DNA from: Roseateles depolymerans
GTDB lineage: Bacteria; Pseudomonadota; Gammaproteobacteria; Burkholderiales; Burkholderiaceae_C
Length of the DNA: 64,000 nt
Assembly: GCA_003241055.1 (NCBI GenBank)
Contig: QFOD01000008.1
Coordinates: 1 to 64,000, forward strand
Reading direction: 5' to 3'
The position numbers were made by a program, and so were the translations under genes. Under the pieces are notes generated by a model. The model saw only the letters and a list, made by a program, of their open reading frames with translations. It was not told the origin of the DNA and searched no databases. This document shows, piece after piece, positions 8,171-18,515 of this stretch. Each line of letters opens with the position of its first letter. The stretch's first letter is position 1.

Positions 8171-9544
8171 TCAGGCCGCAGCGGGCGGCGTGGCGAGACG
8201 GGGCAGCCACAGCTCGAACAGCGCACCACCGACGGGCCCGTTGCCCGCGCGCAGGCGGCCGCCGTGCTGCTCCACCAGCCCGTAGCTGATGGACAGCCCC
8301 AGGCCCGTTCCCTTGCCGACCGGCTTGGTCGTGAAGAAGGGCTCGAAGACATGATCCAGGTGCTCCGCGGCGATGCCGGGGCCGTTGTCCTGCACCTCCA
8401 GGTGCACCGTCGCGTCGTACTGCGTCAGCCGCAGCTGCAGCCTGGGCTTGCGGTCGCCGCAGCCGGCCGCCGCGTCGTACGCGTTCTGTACCAGATTCAT
8501 CATCACCTGCATCAGCTGGCCGGCACTGCCGCTGACCCAGGCCGGGCCGTCGTGCTGGAACTGCACGTCGAACTCGGGCGCCGTGCCCTTGCGCACCCAG
8601 TGCAGCGCCCGCTCGATGACGCCCACCAGGTCCACCGGCTGGCGCTCCGCGCGGTCCACGGCCGAGAAGCGCTTGAGGCCGTCCACGATGTCGGCGGTGC
8701 GCTGCGCGCCCTCCAGCGTGCCTTCCAGCAGCGAGGGCAGATCGCCCAGCGTGTAGTCGATGCGCAGGCGGCGGGCCAGCTCGTCCAGCGCTTCCCGCGG
8801 CAGGCCTTCACGCGTGGCCTCGATGTAGCGCTGCAGCCGCTCGGTGTAGCGCTGCAGCGCATGCACATTGCCCAGCACGAAGCTGATTGGGTTGTTCAGC
8901 TCATGGGCGACGCCGGCCACCAGGCGGCCCAGCGAGGCCATCTTCTCGGAGTGCAGCAGCTGCTGCTGGGTACGCTTCAGCGCCTCGTGCGCCTCCTGCA
9001 GCGCCCGGTAAGCCCGCTTGATCTCGGCCATGGGCCGGCCGACGAACACATGCCCGGCCACCCGCCCCTGCGCGTCCCGGCGCGGCGAGCAGTTGAAGTC
9101 CACCGGCACCGGCCGCCCCGCGGCATCGCGCAGGCAGACCTCCAGCACCCGCTCCTGCGTGGCGCCACCCAGCGCCTCCAGCAGCCGCTCGCCATCGGCC
9201 GGGTCGGCCAGCAGGGCCTGCACCGGCTGGCCCTGCAGCTCGGCCTCGCGGCGGCCCACCAGTTCGCGCAGCGCCTGGTTGGTCTGCTCGATCTCGCCGG
9301 CCGCATTGCAGGCCAGCAGCACGTCGCTCATGGCCGACAGCAGGCTGATGATGAACTGCTGCGAGCGCTCCAGCTCGGCGTTCTTCTCCTCCAGCGCGAT
9401 CTCGTCGTGGACCAGCTGGGAGTAGACCTCGTCCATCTTGTGGATCACGTCCAGCCAGGTGCCCTCGTCCACCCCTTCGAGCGGACCGGCCCCGGCGGCC
9501 GGCGGCGGCATCAGCGGCAGGGTGCGATCGGACGACGGCGGCAT
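8171..9544 (-). CDS. hoxJ: H2-sensing system histidine kinase HoxJ/HupT
   Basis: Soluble sensor kinase of the hydrogen-sensing system, 457 residues without membrane segments. A coiled stretch (about 35-65) precedes a PAS domain (about 65-175). The dimerisation/phosphoacceptor helix has H214 in GVAHELNNPISF, and a HATPase domain has N-box, DNGPGI, FEPFFTTK and GTGLGL. HELNNPISF is typical of HoxJ/HupT. In the known system the kinase complexes with the regulatory hydrogenase HoxBC and, without H2, phosphorylates HoxA and so shuts off transcription. The G2 box GTGLGL is intact here; by contrast the Cupriavidus necator H16 HoxJ is known to be inactivated by a single Gly-to-Ser change. It is the last gene of the hydrogenase locus, 25 bases after hoxC. 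Confidence 0.93.
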   Translation of the reverse strand: MPPSSDRTLPLMPPPAAGAGPLEGVDEGTWLDVIHKMDEVYSQLVHDEIALEEKNAELERSQQFIISLLSAMSDVLLACNAAGEIEQTNQALRELVGRREAELQGQPVQALLADPADGERLLEALGGATQERVLEVCLRDAAGRPVPVDFNCSPRRDAQGRVAGHVFVGRPMAEIKRAYRALQEAHEALKRTQQQLLHSEKMASLGRLVAGVAHELNNPISFVLGNVHALQRYTERLQRYIEATREGLPREALDELARRLRIDYTLGDLPSLLEGTLEGAQRTADIVDGLKRFSAVDRAERQPVDLVGVIERALHWVRKGTAPEFDVQFQHDGPAWVSGSAGQLMQVMMNLVQNAYDAAAGCGDRKPRLQLRLTQYDATVHLEVQDNGPGIAAEHLDHVFEPFFTTKPVGKGTGLGLSISYGLVEQHGGRLRAGNGPVGGALFELWLPRLATPPAAA

Positions 9545-9569
9545 GGCGGCATTGTGCGGCCAGCCGGCC

Positions 9570-11045
9570 TCAGTGCACGGTGCAGACCATGCAGGGGTCG
9601 AAGGAGCGCACGATGTGCTGCACTGCGACCGGCGTGCGCTCGCCCGGCGTCACCGGCGCGCCGACCAGGGCGGCCTCCAGCGCCCCCGGGCGGCCATGGG
9701 CATCGCGGGGCGAGAAGTTCCAGCTGGTGGGCGCCACGATCTGGTAGTGGCCCAGGCGGCCGCGCTCGACCCGCAGCCAGTGGCCCAGCGCGCCGCGCGC
9801 CGCCTCGGCCAGGCCGCAGCCCTCGGCCTGCTCGGGCAGCTCGTAGGCCACATGAAAGGGCTCACCGGGTTGCAGGGCCTGCAGCCAGCCTTCCATCAAC
9901 GGCAGCAGGCGGGCCAGTTCCAGCACCCGGGCGATGACGCGGCTGCGCACCGTGCCGCCTTCACGGGCCACCACATCCCGCACCAGCGGATGGGCGTCGG
10001 CCAGCTGGCGCGCGATGGCCCCCGTCTCCAGCACGCGGCCGCGCAGCCGCGGGGCCTTGTTCCAGCTGTAGGCCCCGGGCTTGTCGGCGGCGGGCTGGGT
10101 CAGGCCCTCGCGGGGATGGCGGGGGGCGTCGCCCGCCGGATTCAGCCAGGCGTGGCTGGCGTCCTCGCGCACGTCGGCCGGGTCCAGCGACAGCAGCTCG
10201 CCCAGCGCCTCGTCCCAGACGCCGCGGGCCAGCGCATGGGGTCGGGTGTCGCCCTCGGGCAGCACATAGGCGCCATGGCTCAGGTAGAGCCCCGGGCCGC
10301 GCCCGAGGCGGTCCAGCGACAGATCCGCCGCCAGCCGCAGGAAGAAGCGCAGATCGCCCCGGTCCGGCGCGGCGGCCACCCAGGCCTGCAGCGCCGCCTC
10401 GCTGTCCAGCGCGATGACGTTCTCCAGCCGGTCGCCCAGCAGCTGGCGCTCCAGCACCCCGCGCAGCTCGCGCACCAGGGCCAGCAGGCGCAGGCGCTCC
10501 GCGGAGTCGATCGCACGGCTGCTGCCGCCCGGGGTCACGCTGTGCGTATGCGGCCATTTGCCGCCCAGCAGCCCCATCAGCATGAACCAGCGCTGCCGCG
10601 CGGCAATCGCCTGGCGCTGGTGCTCGCCCGCACCGGCCGCGAAGCGCCGCTGCGCCTCGTCGAACCAGGGCTGCGGCGCGTAGGCCGGGCGACAGAAGTC
10701 GGGCATGAAGAACAGATAGAAATGCGTCAGGTGATCGGCCACGATCTCGGTGGCCAGCATCAGGTTGAGCGCATGCTGGCCGTTGGCGGGCGGGCGCACG
10801 CCGGCCGCATCGGCCAGCGCCTGCGCCGCGGCCACCGACTGCGACACCGAGCAGATGCCGCAGATGCGCGGCACCACGACCAGCGCATCCAGAGCCGGCC
10901 GGCCCACCAGCATCTGCTCGAAGCCGCGGTACATGGGCGCCACCACCTCGGCGCTGCGCACCTGGCCGTCGCGCACGTCCAGGCGCACCTCGAGATCGCC
11001 CTCCACGCGGTTGAAGGGCCCGACGATCAGACGCTCGCCCGCCAT
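9570..11045 (-). CDS. hoxC: Regulatory [NiFe]-hydrogenase large subunit HoxC/HupV
   Basis: Large subunit of the cytoplasmic H2 sensor, 491 residues, carrying the Ni-Fe site. Two features mark it as a sensor and not an energy-converting enzyme. The N-terminal motif is RICGICSVSQ, with Gln where catalytic enzymes have His. The protein ends at DPCMVCTVH with no C-terminal extension, so no maturation protease is needed. Start ATG 11045 gives MAGERLIVGPFNRVEG; an upstream in-frame ATG would add 83 residues lying inside hoxB in another frame. The hoxB stop is two bases upstream, indicating coupled translation. It partners with HoxB and signals through HoxJ. Confidence 0.95.
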   Translation of the reverse strand: MAGERLIVGPFNRVEGDLEVRLDVRDGQVRSAEVVAPMYRGFEQMLVGRPALDALVVVPRICGICSVSQSVAAAQALADAAGVRPPANGQHALNLMLATEIVADHLTHFYLFFMPDFCRPAYAPQPWFDEAQRRFAAGAGEHQRQAIAARQRWFMLMGLLGGKWPHTHSVTPGGSSRAIDSAERLRLLALVRELRGVLERQLLGDRLENVIALDSEAALQAWVAAAPDRGDLRFFLRLAADLSLDRLGRGPGLYLSHGAYVLPEGDTRPHALARGVWDEALGELLSLDPADVREDASHAWLNPAGDAPRHPREGLTQPAADKPGAYSWNKAPRLRGRVLETGAIARQLADAHPLVRDVVAREGGTVRSRVIARVLELARLLPLMEGWLQALQPGEPFHVAYELPEQAEGCGLAEAARGALGHWLRVERGRLGHYQIVAPTSWNFSPRDAHGRPGALEAALVGAPVTPGERTPVAVQHIVRSFDPCMVCTVH

Positions 11046-11047
11046 GC

Positions 11048-12039
11048 TCACTTCAGCCCGGTCTTGCGTGCCGTCGGCGGCACCACCACGTGGTCGGCCG
11101 TGGCGTTGGAGCGCACCCGCCGCGGCGTGGCGCTCTTGGACAGCGAGGCCAGCGCGACGAACCAGGCCTTGGGCATGTCGGTCGGCAGGCCGATGGGAAT
11201 GCCGGCCAGCTTGGGCGTGAGGTGGTAGGCATGGCCGGGATCCTGGAAGCCCGGCTCGGTGCAGCTGATGCAGGCATAGCCGCCCCGCGTGCACGAGCCC
11301 TGCCCGTTCCAGAGCCGGGTGTTGCAGTCGGCATGGGCCTGCGTGCCCTTGCAGCCCATGTGCTCCATCATGCAGCCCAGGTCGGACGGCTTCTCGGCAC
11401 TGGCCTTGAACTCGTAGAACTCGTTGCGGGTACAGCCGTGATGCACCAGCTGGTCGGCGAAGAAGCGCGGCCGCGCGAGGCTGTCGAGCCCGGCCGCCGT
11501 GAGCTGCTCGCCGGCCAGCGCCATCAGCGTCTCGATCACCCAGCCCGGATGCGTGGGGCAGCCCGCCACGTTGATGACCGGCAGGCCGCTGCCGCTACGG
11601 AAGTCCGCGCCCAGCAGGCCGCCCGGGCGTTCGTCGTCGTACTGCAGGCCGCAGGCTTCGGTGGGGTTGTCGCCCAGCGCCGACACGCCGCCCCAGGCCG
11701 CACAGCTGCCCACGGCGACGACATGCCGGGCCCGGGCGGCCAGCTGGCTGACCCAGTCCATCATGGGCTGCCCGCTGCCGGCCAGCACATGGAAGCGCCC
11801 GGTACCGTGCGGCCCGCGCAGGATGGCGCCCTCCACGCACAGCACGTCGAGCCGCTGCTCGCCGCTGAGGCAGCGCTGCAGCAGCGCCAGCACCTCGTCA
11901 CCGCTGTCCAGCGACAGCGAGGGATGCCACAGCAGCTCGATGCCGGCGGCCTCGAGCTGGCCGTGGAAGTCGGACGTGTCTGCGCACAGCAGCGACATGC
12001 TGCAGCCCCCGCACCCACCGCTCTGCAACCACAGCACGT

Positions 12040-12043
<4 letters not shown>
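11048..12043 (-). CDS. hoxB: Regulatory [NiFe]-hydrogenase small subunit HoxB/HupU
   Basis: Fe-S-cluster subunit of the H2 sensor, 331 residues. It starts MNVLWLQSGGCGGCSMSLLC, placing the proximal-cluster cysteines at the very N-terminus. There is no Tat leader, so it stays in the cytoplasm, unlike HupS. Further cluster ligands are visible in VGSCAAWGG, NVAGCPTHPG, MGCKG and CISCTEPGF. ATG 12043 overlaps the hoxA stop (ATGA) and is the only sensible start; the frame is open much further upstream but only as shadow of hoxA. H2 oxidation in HoxBC is relayed to the kinase HoxJ. Confidence 0.95.
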
Positions 12044-13533
<1,490 letters not shown>

Positions 13534-13597
13534 GGCCCTGGCGGGAGCGTCGGCGGGGTGTGGGGCATGGTAGCGGCGAAGCGCGCGCGGCGGGGGG

Positions 13598-14650
13598 TCA
13601 GCAGATGCGCGGCAGCGGCTCGCCGCTGAGCCAGTCCACGATGCGGCGGCCACCGAAGCGGGTGTCCATCTGGATGAAGCGGTGCGGGTCGGCCTGCACG
13701 ACGCCGATGCGCGCGGCCTCGCGGCCCAGCGGATGGGCGCGCAGCGCGGCCAGCGCCGCATCGGCCGCCTCGGGGGCGACGACGGCCACCAGCTTGCCCT
13801 CGTTGGCGATGTAGAGCGGGTCCAGCCCCAGCAGCTCGCAGGCGGCCTCCACCACCGGCGCCACCGGGATGGCGGCTTCCTGCAGCTGCATGCCGACGTC
13901 GGACTGGCGGGCGATCTCGTTCAGCGTGGTGGCCAGGCCGCCGCGCGTGGGGTCGCGCAGGCAGCGCACCTGGCCGGGCACGGCGTCCAGCAGCGCGGCC
14001 ACCAGCGTGTGCAGCGCGGCCGTGTCGCTCTCGATCGGTGCCTCGAAGCTGAGCGACTCGCGCAGCGACAGCACGGCCATGCCGTGGGCCGCGATCGCGC
14101 CCGACAGCAGCACCACGTCGCCCGGGCGGGCCTGGTCGCCGGACAGCCGCAGGCCGGCCGGCACGAAGCCCACGCCGGTGGTGCTGATGAACACGCCGTC
14201 GCCCTTGCCCTGCTCCACCACCTTGGTGTCGCCGGTGACGATGGCCACGCCCGCGTCCCGGGCCGCGCGGGCCATGGAGTCGACGATGCGGCGCAGATCG
14301 GCCAGCGGCAGACTTTCCTCGAGGATGAAGCTGGCCGACAGGTACAGCGGCCGCGCGCCCAGCATGGCCACGTCGTTGACCGTACCGTGCACCGACAGGC
14401 AGCCGATGTCGCCGCCGGGGAAGAACAGCGGCGAGATCACGTGCGCATCGGTCGCCATCACCAGGCGCTGGCCGGCGGGTGGCTCGATCAGCGCGCCATC
14501 GTTGCCCTGGCGCAGCCAGGGGTTGTCGAAGGCCGGCGCGAACAGCTCGTCGATCAGCTGCATGGAGGCGCGCCCGCCGGCCCCGTGGTTCATGTCGACC
14601 CGGCCGCGCCTGAGGTCCAGCGGGCGGATGTAGTCAGGCTTGGCGGTCAT
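13598..14650 (-). CDS. hypE: Hydrogenase maturation factor HypE
   Basis: ATP-dependent dehydratase that turns the carbamoyl group on its C-terminal cysteine into thiocyanate, the source of the CN ligands of the Ni-Fe site. The 350-residue protein has the PurM/AIR-synthase-like fold with VDMNHGAGGRAS near the N-terminus, GDIGCLSVHGTVNDVAMLGA and VTGDTKVVEQGKGDG. It ends in the required PRIC with the modified cysteine last. It overlaps hypD by an ATGA and acts with HypF and the HypC-HypD complex in the cytoplasm. Last of the hyp block; hoxA follows. Confidence 0.97.
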   Translation of the reverse strand: MTAKPDYIRPLDLRRGRVDMNHGAGGRASMQLIDELFAPAFDNPWLRQGNDGALIEPPAGQRLVMATDAHVISPLFFPGGDIGCLSVHGTVNDVAMLGARPLYLSASFILEESLPLADLRRIVDSMARAARDAGVAIVTGDTKVVEQGKGDGVFISTTGVGFVPAGLRLSGDQARPGDVVLLSGAIAAHGMAVLSLRESLSFEAPIESDTAALHTLVAALLDAVPGQVRCLRDPTRGGLATTLNEIARQSDVGMQLQEAAIPVAPVVEAACELLGLDPLYIANEGKLVAVVAPEAADAALAALRAHPLGREAARIGVVQADPHRFIQMDTRFGGRRIVDWLSGEPLPRIC

Positions 14651-15792
14651 GCGGCGGCGCTCACGATGGGAATGTCACGGAAACGTCCGTAGGTGTAGTG
14701 GGCCGCGCAGGCGCCCTCGGAGGACACCATGCACGAGCCCATCGGGTTCTCGGGCGTGCAGACGCTGCCGAACAGCGAGCAGTCCGACGGGGTCTTCACG
14801 CCGCGCAGGATGGCCCCGCATTCGCACTTCTTGTGATCGGGCACGCTGCGGTAGTTCAGGCCGAAGCGCGCCTCGGCGTCCCAGGCCGCGAACTCGGGGC
14901 GGATGCGCAGCGCGCTGCGCGGCACCTCGCCCAGGCCGCGCCATTCGAACTGCTCGCGCAGCTCGAACACCTCCTGCATCACCGCCTGCGCGGCGCGGTT
15001 GCCCTGCGGCGTCACCGCGCGGGTGAACTCGTTCTCCACCTCGGCCCGGCCCTCGTTGACCTGGCGCACCAGCATCAGGATGGCCTGCATCACGTCCAGC
15101 GGCTCGAAGCCGGCGATCACCACCGGCTGGCGGTACTCGCGTGCGAACTGCGCATAGGGTTCCGAGCCGATCACGATGCTCACGTGCGCCGGCCCGACGA
15201 AGCCGTCCAGGCTCAGGCCGCCGGAGTCCGCCGCGCCCGCCGAATCCATGATGTGGCGTATGGCCGCGGGGGTCAGCACGTGACAGCACAGCACGCTGAA
15301 GTTGGCCAGCCCTTCGTCACGGGCCTGGCGCAGCACCAGGGCGGTGGGCGGGGTCGTCGTCTCGAAGCCGATGGCGAAGAACACCACCTCGCGCGTCGGA
15401 TGCTGGCGCGCCACGGCCAGCGCGTCGGCGGCCGAATAGACCATGCGGATGTCGGCGCCGCGCGCCTTGGCCCGCATCAGCGACAGGCTCTCGGACGCGG
15501 GCACCCGCAGCGTGTCGGCATAGGTGCACAGGATGACGTCGCGCTCCAGCGCCAGCGCGATGGCCTGGTCGATGCGGCCTATGGGCAGCACGCACACCGG
15601 GCAGCCGGGGCCGTGGATCATGCGCAGCGCCGGCGGCAGCAGCTCGATCAGGCCGTAGCGCGCGATCGCATGCGTGTGGCCGCCACAGAACTCCATGAAG
15701 TGATAGCGCCGGCCCGGCTGCAGCTCGGCCGCGATGCGATCCGCCAGGCGGCGCGCCAGCGCGCCATCGCGGTACTCGTCCACGTACTTCAT
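14647..15792 (-). CDS. hypD: Hydrogenase maturation factor HypD
   Basis: Iron-sulfur scaffold on which Fe(CN)2CO is assembled together with HypC. 381 residues from ATG 15792 (MKYVDEYRDGALARRL), which overlaps hypC by an ATGA; the upstream open frame is shadow of hypC and hypF. Conserved cysteine motifs are FCGGHTHAI near residue 40 and HGPGCPVCVLP near 70. The C-terminal [4Fe-4S] motif runs from CECGAILRG through CSLFGSVCTPENPMGSCMVS. Length and motifs are canonical. Confidence 0.97.
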   Translation of the reverse strand: MKYVDEYRDGALARRLADRIAAELQPGRRYHFMEFCGGHTHAIARYGLIELLPPALRMIHGPGCPVCVLPIGRIDQAIALALERDVILCTYADTLRVPASESLSLMRAKARGADIRMVYSAADALAVARQHPTREVVFFAIGFETTTPPTALVLRQARDEGLANFSVLCCHVLTPAAIRHIMDSAGAADSGGLSLDGFVGPAHVSIVIGSEPYAQFAREYRQPVVIAGFEPLDVMQAILMLVRQVNEGRAEVENEFTRAVTPQGNRAAQAVMQEVFELREQFEWRGLGEVPRSALRIRPEFAAWDAEARFGLNYRSVPDHKKCECGAILRGVKTPSDCSLFGSVCTPENPMGSCMVSSEGACAAHYTYGRFRDIPIVSAAA

Positions 15793-16010
15793 CGCTGCAG
15801 CTCCAGGCCGGCCATCAGCGCCAGCGTCGCCTCGGCCTCCTCGGGGTCCACCAAGCCGATGGCGTGGCCGACATGGACGATGACGTAGTCGCCCTCGCGG
15901 GCCTCGGGGGTCAGCGCCAGGCTGACGCGCTTGCGCACGCCGCCCAGCTCGACGACGGCCTGCTGGCCGTCCTCCAGGCTGACGACGCGCGCGGGCAGGG
16001 CTAGGCACAT
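15789..16010 (-). CDS. hypC: Hydrogenase maturation chaperone HypC
   Basis: Small chaperone, 73 residues, that binds HypD and the large-subunit precursor and carries the Fe(CN)2CO moiety. It has the invariant MCLALPARV start, whose Cys2 becomes N-terminal and is essential. The family segment GDYVIVHVGHAI is present. It overlaps hypF by ten bases upstream and hypD by four bases downstream. A second member of the family, HupF, is encoded near 21.8 kb and probably serves HupL specifically. Confidence 0.96.
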   Translation of the reverse strand: MCLALPARVVSLEDGQQAVVELGGVRKRVSLALTPEAREGDYVIVHVGHAIGLVDPEEAEATLALMAGLELQR

Positions 16011-17266
16011 GTGAAGCTCTCCTCGGGTGGGGCCGACGCGGCCGCGGGGCCCGCCTCGGCCAGCTGCAGCGCCGCGGCCCAGGCCTGGCCGGCCGCCAGG
16101 CCGGCATCGCCGCAGCCGGCCGGGCCGGGCAGGCAGGCCCGCAGGCCGTGCGCCGCCAGGCCGGCCACCAAGCGCTCGCGCAGCAGGGTGTTGAAGAAGC
16201 AGCCGCCGGCCAGCACCAGTTCGCGCCTTGCCGGGGTCTCGGGGGCCAGGTGCGCCTGCGCGGCCGCGGCCACCAAGCCCTGTGCCAGCGCCAGATGGAA
16301 GAGTGCGGCGCCCTGCCCGGCCCGCTGCGGTCCCTCGAGGGTCAGCAGTTGCGCGAACAGCGGGCGCAGGTCCAGCGCGGCCTCGACGCCGGCACTCACG
16401 GCCGCGGACGTCCACGCCGGCTCGGGCTGGCTGGCCAGCCAGTCGGTGGCGGCGCGTTCCAGCGCGATGGCCGCCTCGGCCTCGGCCTGGCGCAGCGGTG
16501 CCAGGCCGAGCAGCGCCGCCGCCGCGTCGAACCAGCGCCCGGCGCCGCTGCTGCGGGGGCAGTGGAGATCACGCGCCAGCATCTGCGCCACGACGCGCGC
16601 AGCCTCCGGCCGCACGCCGCAGCGCGCGGGCAGCTCGGTGACGATGTCCTGCGGGCGGCCCAGCCACTGCAGCACGGCCGCCGCCATGCGCCAGGGCTCG
16701 CGCGCCGCCGCGTCGCCGCCCGGCAGGGCCAGCAGCGGCAGATGGGCCAGGCGCCGCATGCGCCCGCCGCTCACCCGCAGCAGCTCGCCGCCCCAGGCCA
16801 GGCCGTCGTCGCCCAGGCCGACGCCGTCCAGCGCCAGCCCCAGCAGCGGTGCCTCGTCGCCCGCCAGCCCCCAGCCCTGCTCGGCCTGCACCACGGCCAG
16901 GTGCGCATGGTGGTGCTGCACCGCCAGCGCCGGCACGCCCAGCCGGGCGGCCCACTGAACAGCCAGGCGGGTGGACGGGAAGTCCGGGTGGCGGTCATGC
17001 GCCACGGCGGCCGGCGTCGCGCCGCGAGCCCGGGCCAGCGCGGCCAGGGCCTGCAGCGACGCGGCCAGCGCCTGCTGGGCGTCGGCGGTGCCGAGGTCGC
17101 CATGCAGCGGCGACCACCACAGCTCGTCGCCCAGCAGCAGCGCCGCCTGGTTCTTCAGGTAGGCCCCGCAGGCCAGCACCGGGTACGGCGCGGCGCGCGG
17201 CAGGCGCTGCAGCCGCAGCGCCGCTTCAGCCACGAAGGGCTCCCGGCACGGCGTGGGCGGCGCCAT
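16001..17266 (-). CDS. hypF: HypF, short form with carbamoyltransferase domain only
   Basis: HypF normally has about 750 residues (acylphosphatase, zinc fingers, YrdC-like and Kae1-like domains) and makes carbamoyladenylate from carbamoyl phosphate, then passes the carbamoyl group to HypE. This protein has only 421 residues and matches just the C-terminal Kae1-like part: VLACGAYLKN near the start, the metal-binding HHHAHLA near residue 140, LALDGVGLGDDG and LVLAGGCFFNTLL. A short HypF1 of similar size is known in Cupriavidus/Ralstonia. ATG 17266 overlaps hypB by 41 bases; a GTG at 17233 would reduce this to 8. The missing domains must be supplied elsewhere or be dispensable. Confidence 0.93.
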   Translation of the reverse strand: MAPPTPCREPFVAEAALRLQRLPRAAPYPVLACGAYLKNQAALLLGDELWWSPLHGDLGTADAQQALAASLQALAALARARGATPAAVAHDRHPDFPSTRLAVQWAARLGVPALAVQHHHAHLAVVQAEQGWGLAGDEAPLLGLALDGVGLGDDGLAWGGELLRVSGGRMRRLAHLPLLALPGGDAAAREPWRMAAAVLQWLGRPQDIVTELPARCGVRPEAARVVAQMLARDLHCPRSSGAGRWFDAAAALLGLAPLRQAEAEAAIALERAATDWLASQPEPAWTSAAVSAGVEAALDLRPLFAQLLTLEGPQRAGQGAALFHLALAQGLVAAAAQAHLAPETPARRELVLAGGCFFNTLLRERLVAGLAAHGLRACLPGPAGCGDAGLAAGQAWAAALQLAEAGPAAASAPPEESFTCA

Positions 17267-18140
17267 GCGGGCCGCCGTGCATCGCCTCGTGGGCGGCCTC
17301 GTCCAGCCAGTCCAGCCAGGCCTCCAGGCCCACGCCGCTGCGCGCCGACACCAGGATGACCTCGATGCCGGGGTTCACCCGTCGCGCATAGGCGATGCAG
17401 CGCTCGACATCGAAGTCCAGGTGCGGCAGCAGATCCGTCTTGTTCAGCAGCATCAGGCGCGCCGCGGCGAACATGTCGGGATACTTCAGCGGCTTGTCCT
17501 CGCCCTCGGTCACCGACAGGATGGCCACCTTGGCCAGCTCGCCCAGGTCCCACATCGCCGGGCAGACCAGGTTGCCGACGTTCTCGATGAAGAGCAGCCC
17601 GGCCTCGCCATGCGAGTGCTCGTGCTCGTGGGCGTGGTCATGCGCATGCCCGTGGGCATGCAGCGGCAGGCGGGCGAAGGCCTGAGCCACCATCGGGGCG
17701 TCCAGGTGACAGCCCTTGCCGGTGTTCACCTGGATGGCCGGGGCGCCCGTGGCGCGGATGCGGTCGGCGTCGTGCGTGGTCTGCTGGTCGCCCTCGATGA
17801 CGGCCACCGGCCGGGCGGCATCACGGCGCCGCAGCGCCTCGATGGTCGCGCACAGCAGCGTGGTCTTGCCCGAGCCGGGGCTGGACACGAGGTTGAACGC
17901 GGCCACACCGTGCGCGAGGAAGTGCGCGCGGTTGGCGTCGGCATGGCGCTGGTTCTCGCCCAGCACATCGGCCTCCAGCCGGATCGCGCGCTCGGCGCTC
18001 ATGCCCGGCACCGACACCCGCGCGCGACCCGCGCCGAAGTGCAGGTCGCCCAGCGGGTTCAGCGTCAGCGCTGCCTCGCCCGTCTCGTGTTCATGCACCT
18101 CGGGGCCGCCGGGGTGGGCACAGCCGCAGACCACACACAT
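17226..18140 (-). CDS. hypB: Hydrogenase nickel-insertion GTPase HypB
   Basis: GTPase that delivers nickel with HypA, 304 residues. The N-terminal MCVVCGC is the high-affinity nickel site. The P-loop SSPGSGKTT lies at about 86-94. The G-domain metal ligands are in GKGCHLD (C144, H145) and NLVCP (C193), and the guanine-specificity motif NKTD lies near 233. A histidine-rich run (about 161-177, HAHGHAHDHAHEHEHSH) is inserted between the GCHLD motif and FIENVGN, inside the G domain, instead of the usual N-terminal location. It probably stores nickel. The gene follows hypA by 27 bases, with GGAGA ahead of the ATG. Confidence 0.97.
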   Translation of the reverse strand: MCVVCGCAHPGGPEVHEHETGEAALTLNPLGDLHFGAGRARVSVPGMSAERAIRLEADVLGENQRHADANRAHFLAHGVAAFNLVSSPGSGKTTLLCATIEALRRRDAARPVAVIEGDQQTTHDADRIRATGAPAIQVNTGKGCHLDAPMVAQAFARLPLHAHGHAHDHAHEHEHSHGEAGLLFIENVGNLVCPAMWDLGELAKVAILSVTEGEDKPLKYPDMFAAARLMLLNKTDLLPHLDFDVERCIAYARRVNPGIEVILVSARSGVGLEAWLDWLDEAAHEAMHGGPHGAAHAVPGALRG

Positions 18141-18167
18141 GATTCGTCTCCTGGTTCGTCATCATCG

Positions 18168-18515
18168 TCAATCGTCCTTCACCATCAGCTCCACGACGCG
18201 CAGCTGCGTCCCGTCGGTGGGCTGGAGCTGGTGGCCGCCGCAGTCGGGGCAGTCGTCGAGCCGGCTGAAGATGGGCACGGCGTGCGCACAGCGCATGCAC
18301 CAGGCTCGGCCCGGTGGCGTGTCGATGTGGATCTCGGCCTCCTGCAGGCAGGTGCCGGCGCGCAGGGTCTCGAGCGCGAAGCGCAGCGCCTCCACATCCA
18401 CGCCGCACAGCGCGCCGGCCTCCAGCCGCAGCTGGATGACCCGCGCGAAGCCCTCGCGGGCCGCGGCGTCCTCCACCACCTTGAGCACGCCGCCGGCCAG
18501 GCTCAGCTCATGCAT
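18168..18515 (-). CDS. hypA: Hydrogenase nickel metallochaperone HypA
   Basis: 115-residue partner of HypB. The N-terminal MHELSLA supplies the nickel ligands (amino group and H2). A zinc site of two CxxC motifs is seen in WCMRC and DCPDC around residues 73-92. The gene overlaps hupK by 8 bases and precedes hypB, the usual order. It works on the nickel-free large-subunit precursors of HupL and, probably, HoxC. Confidence 0.97.
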   Translation of the reverse strand: MHELSLAGGVLKVVEDAAAREGFARVIQLRLEAGALCGVDVEALRFALETLRAGTCLQEAEIHIDTPPGRAWCMRCAHAVPIFSRLDDCPDCGGHQLQPTDGTQLRVVELMVKDD

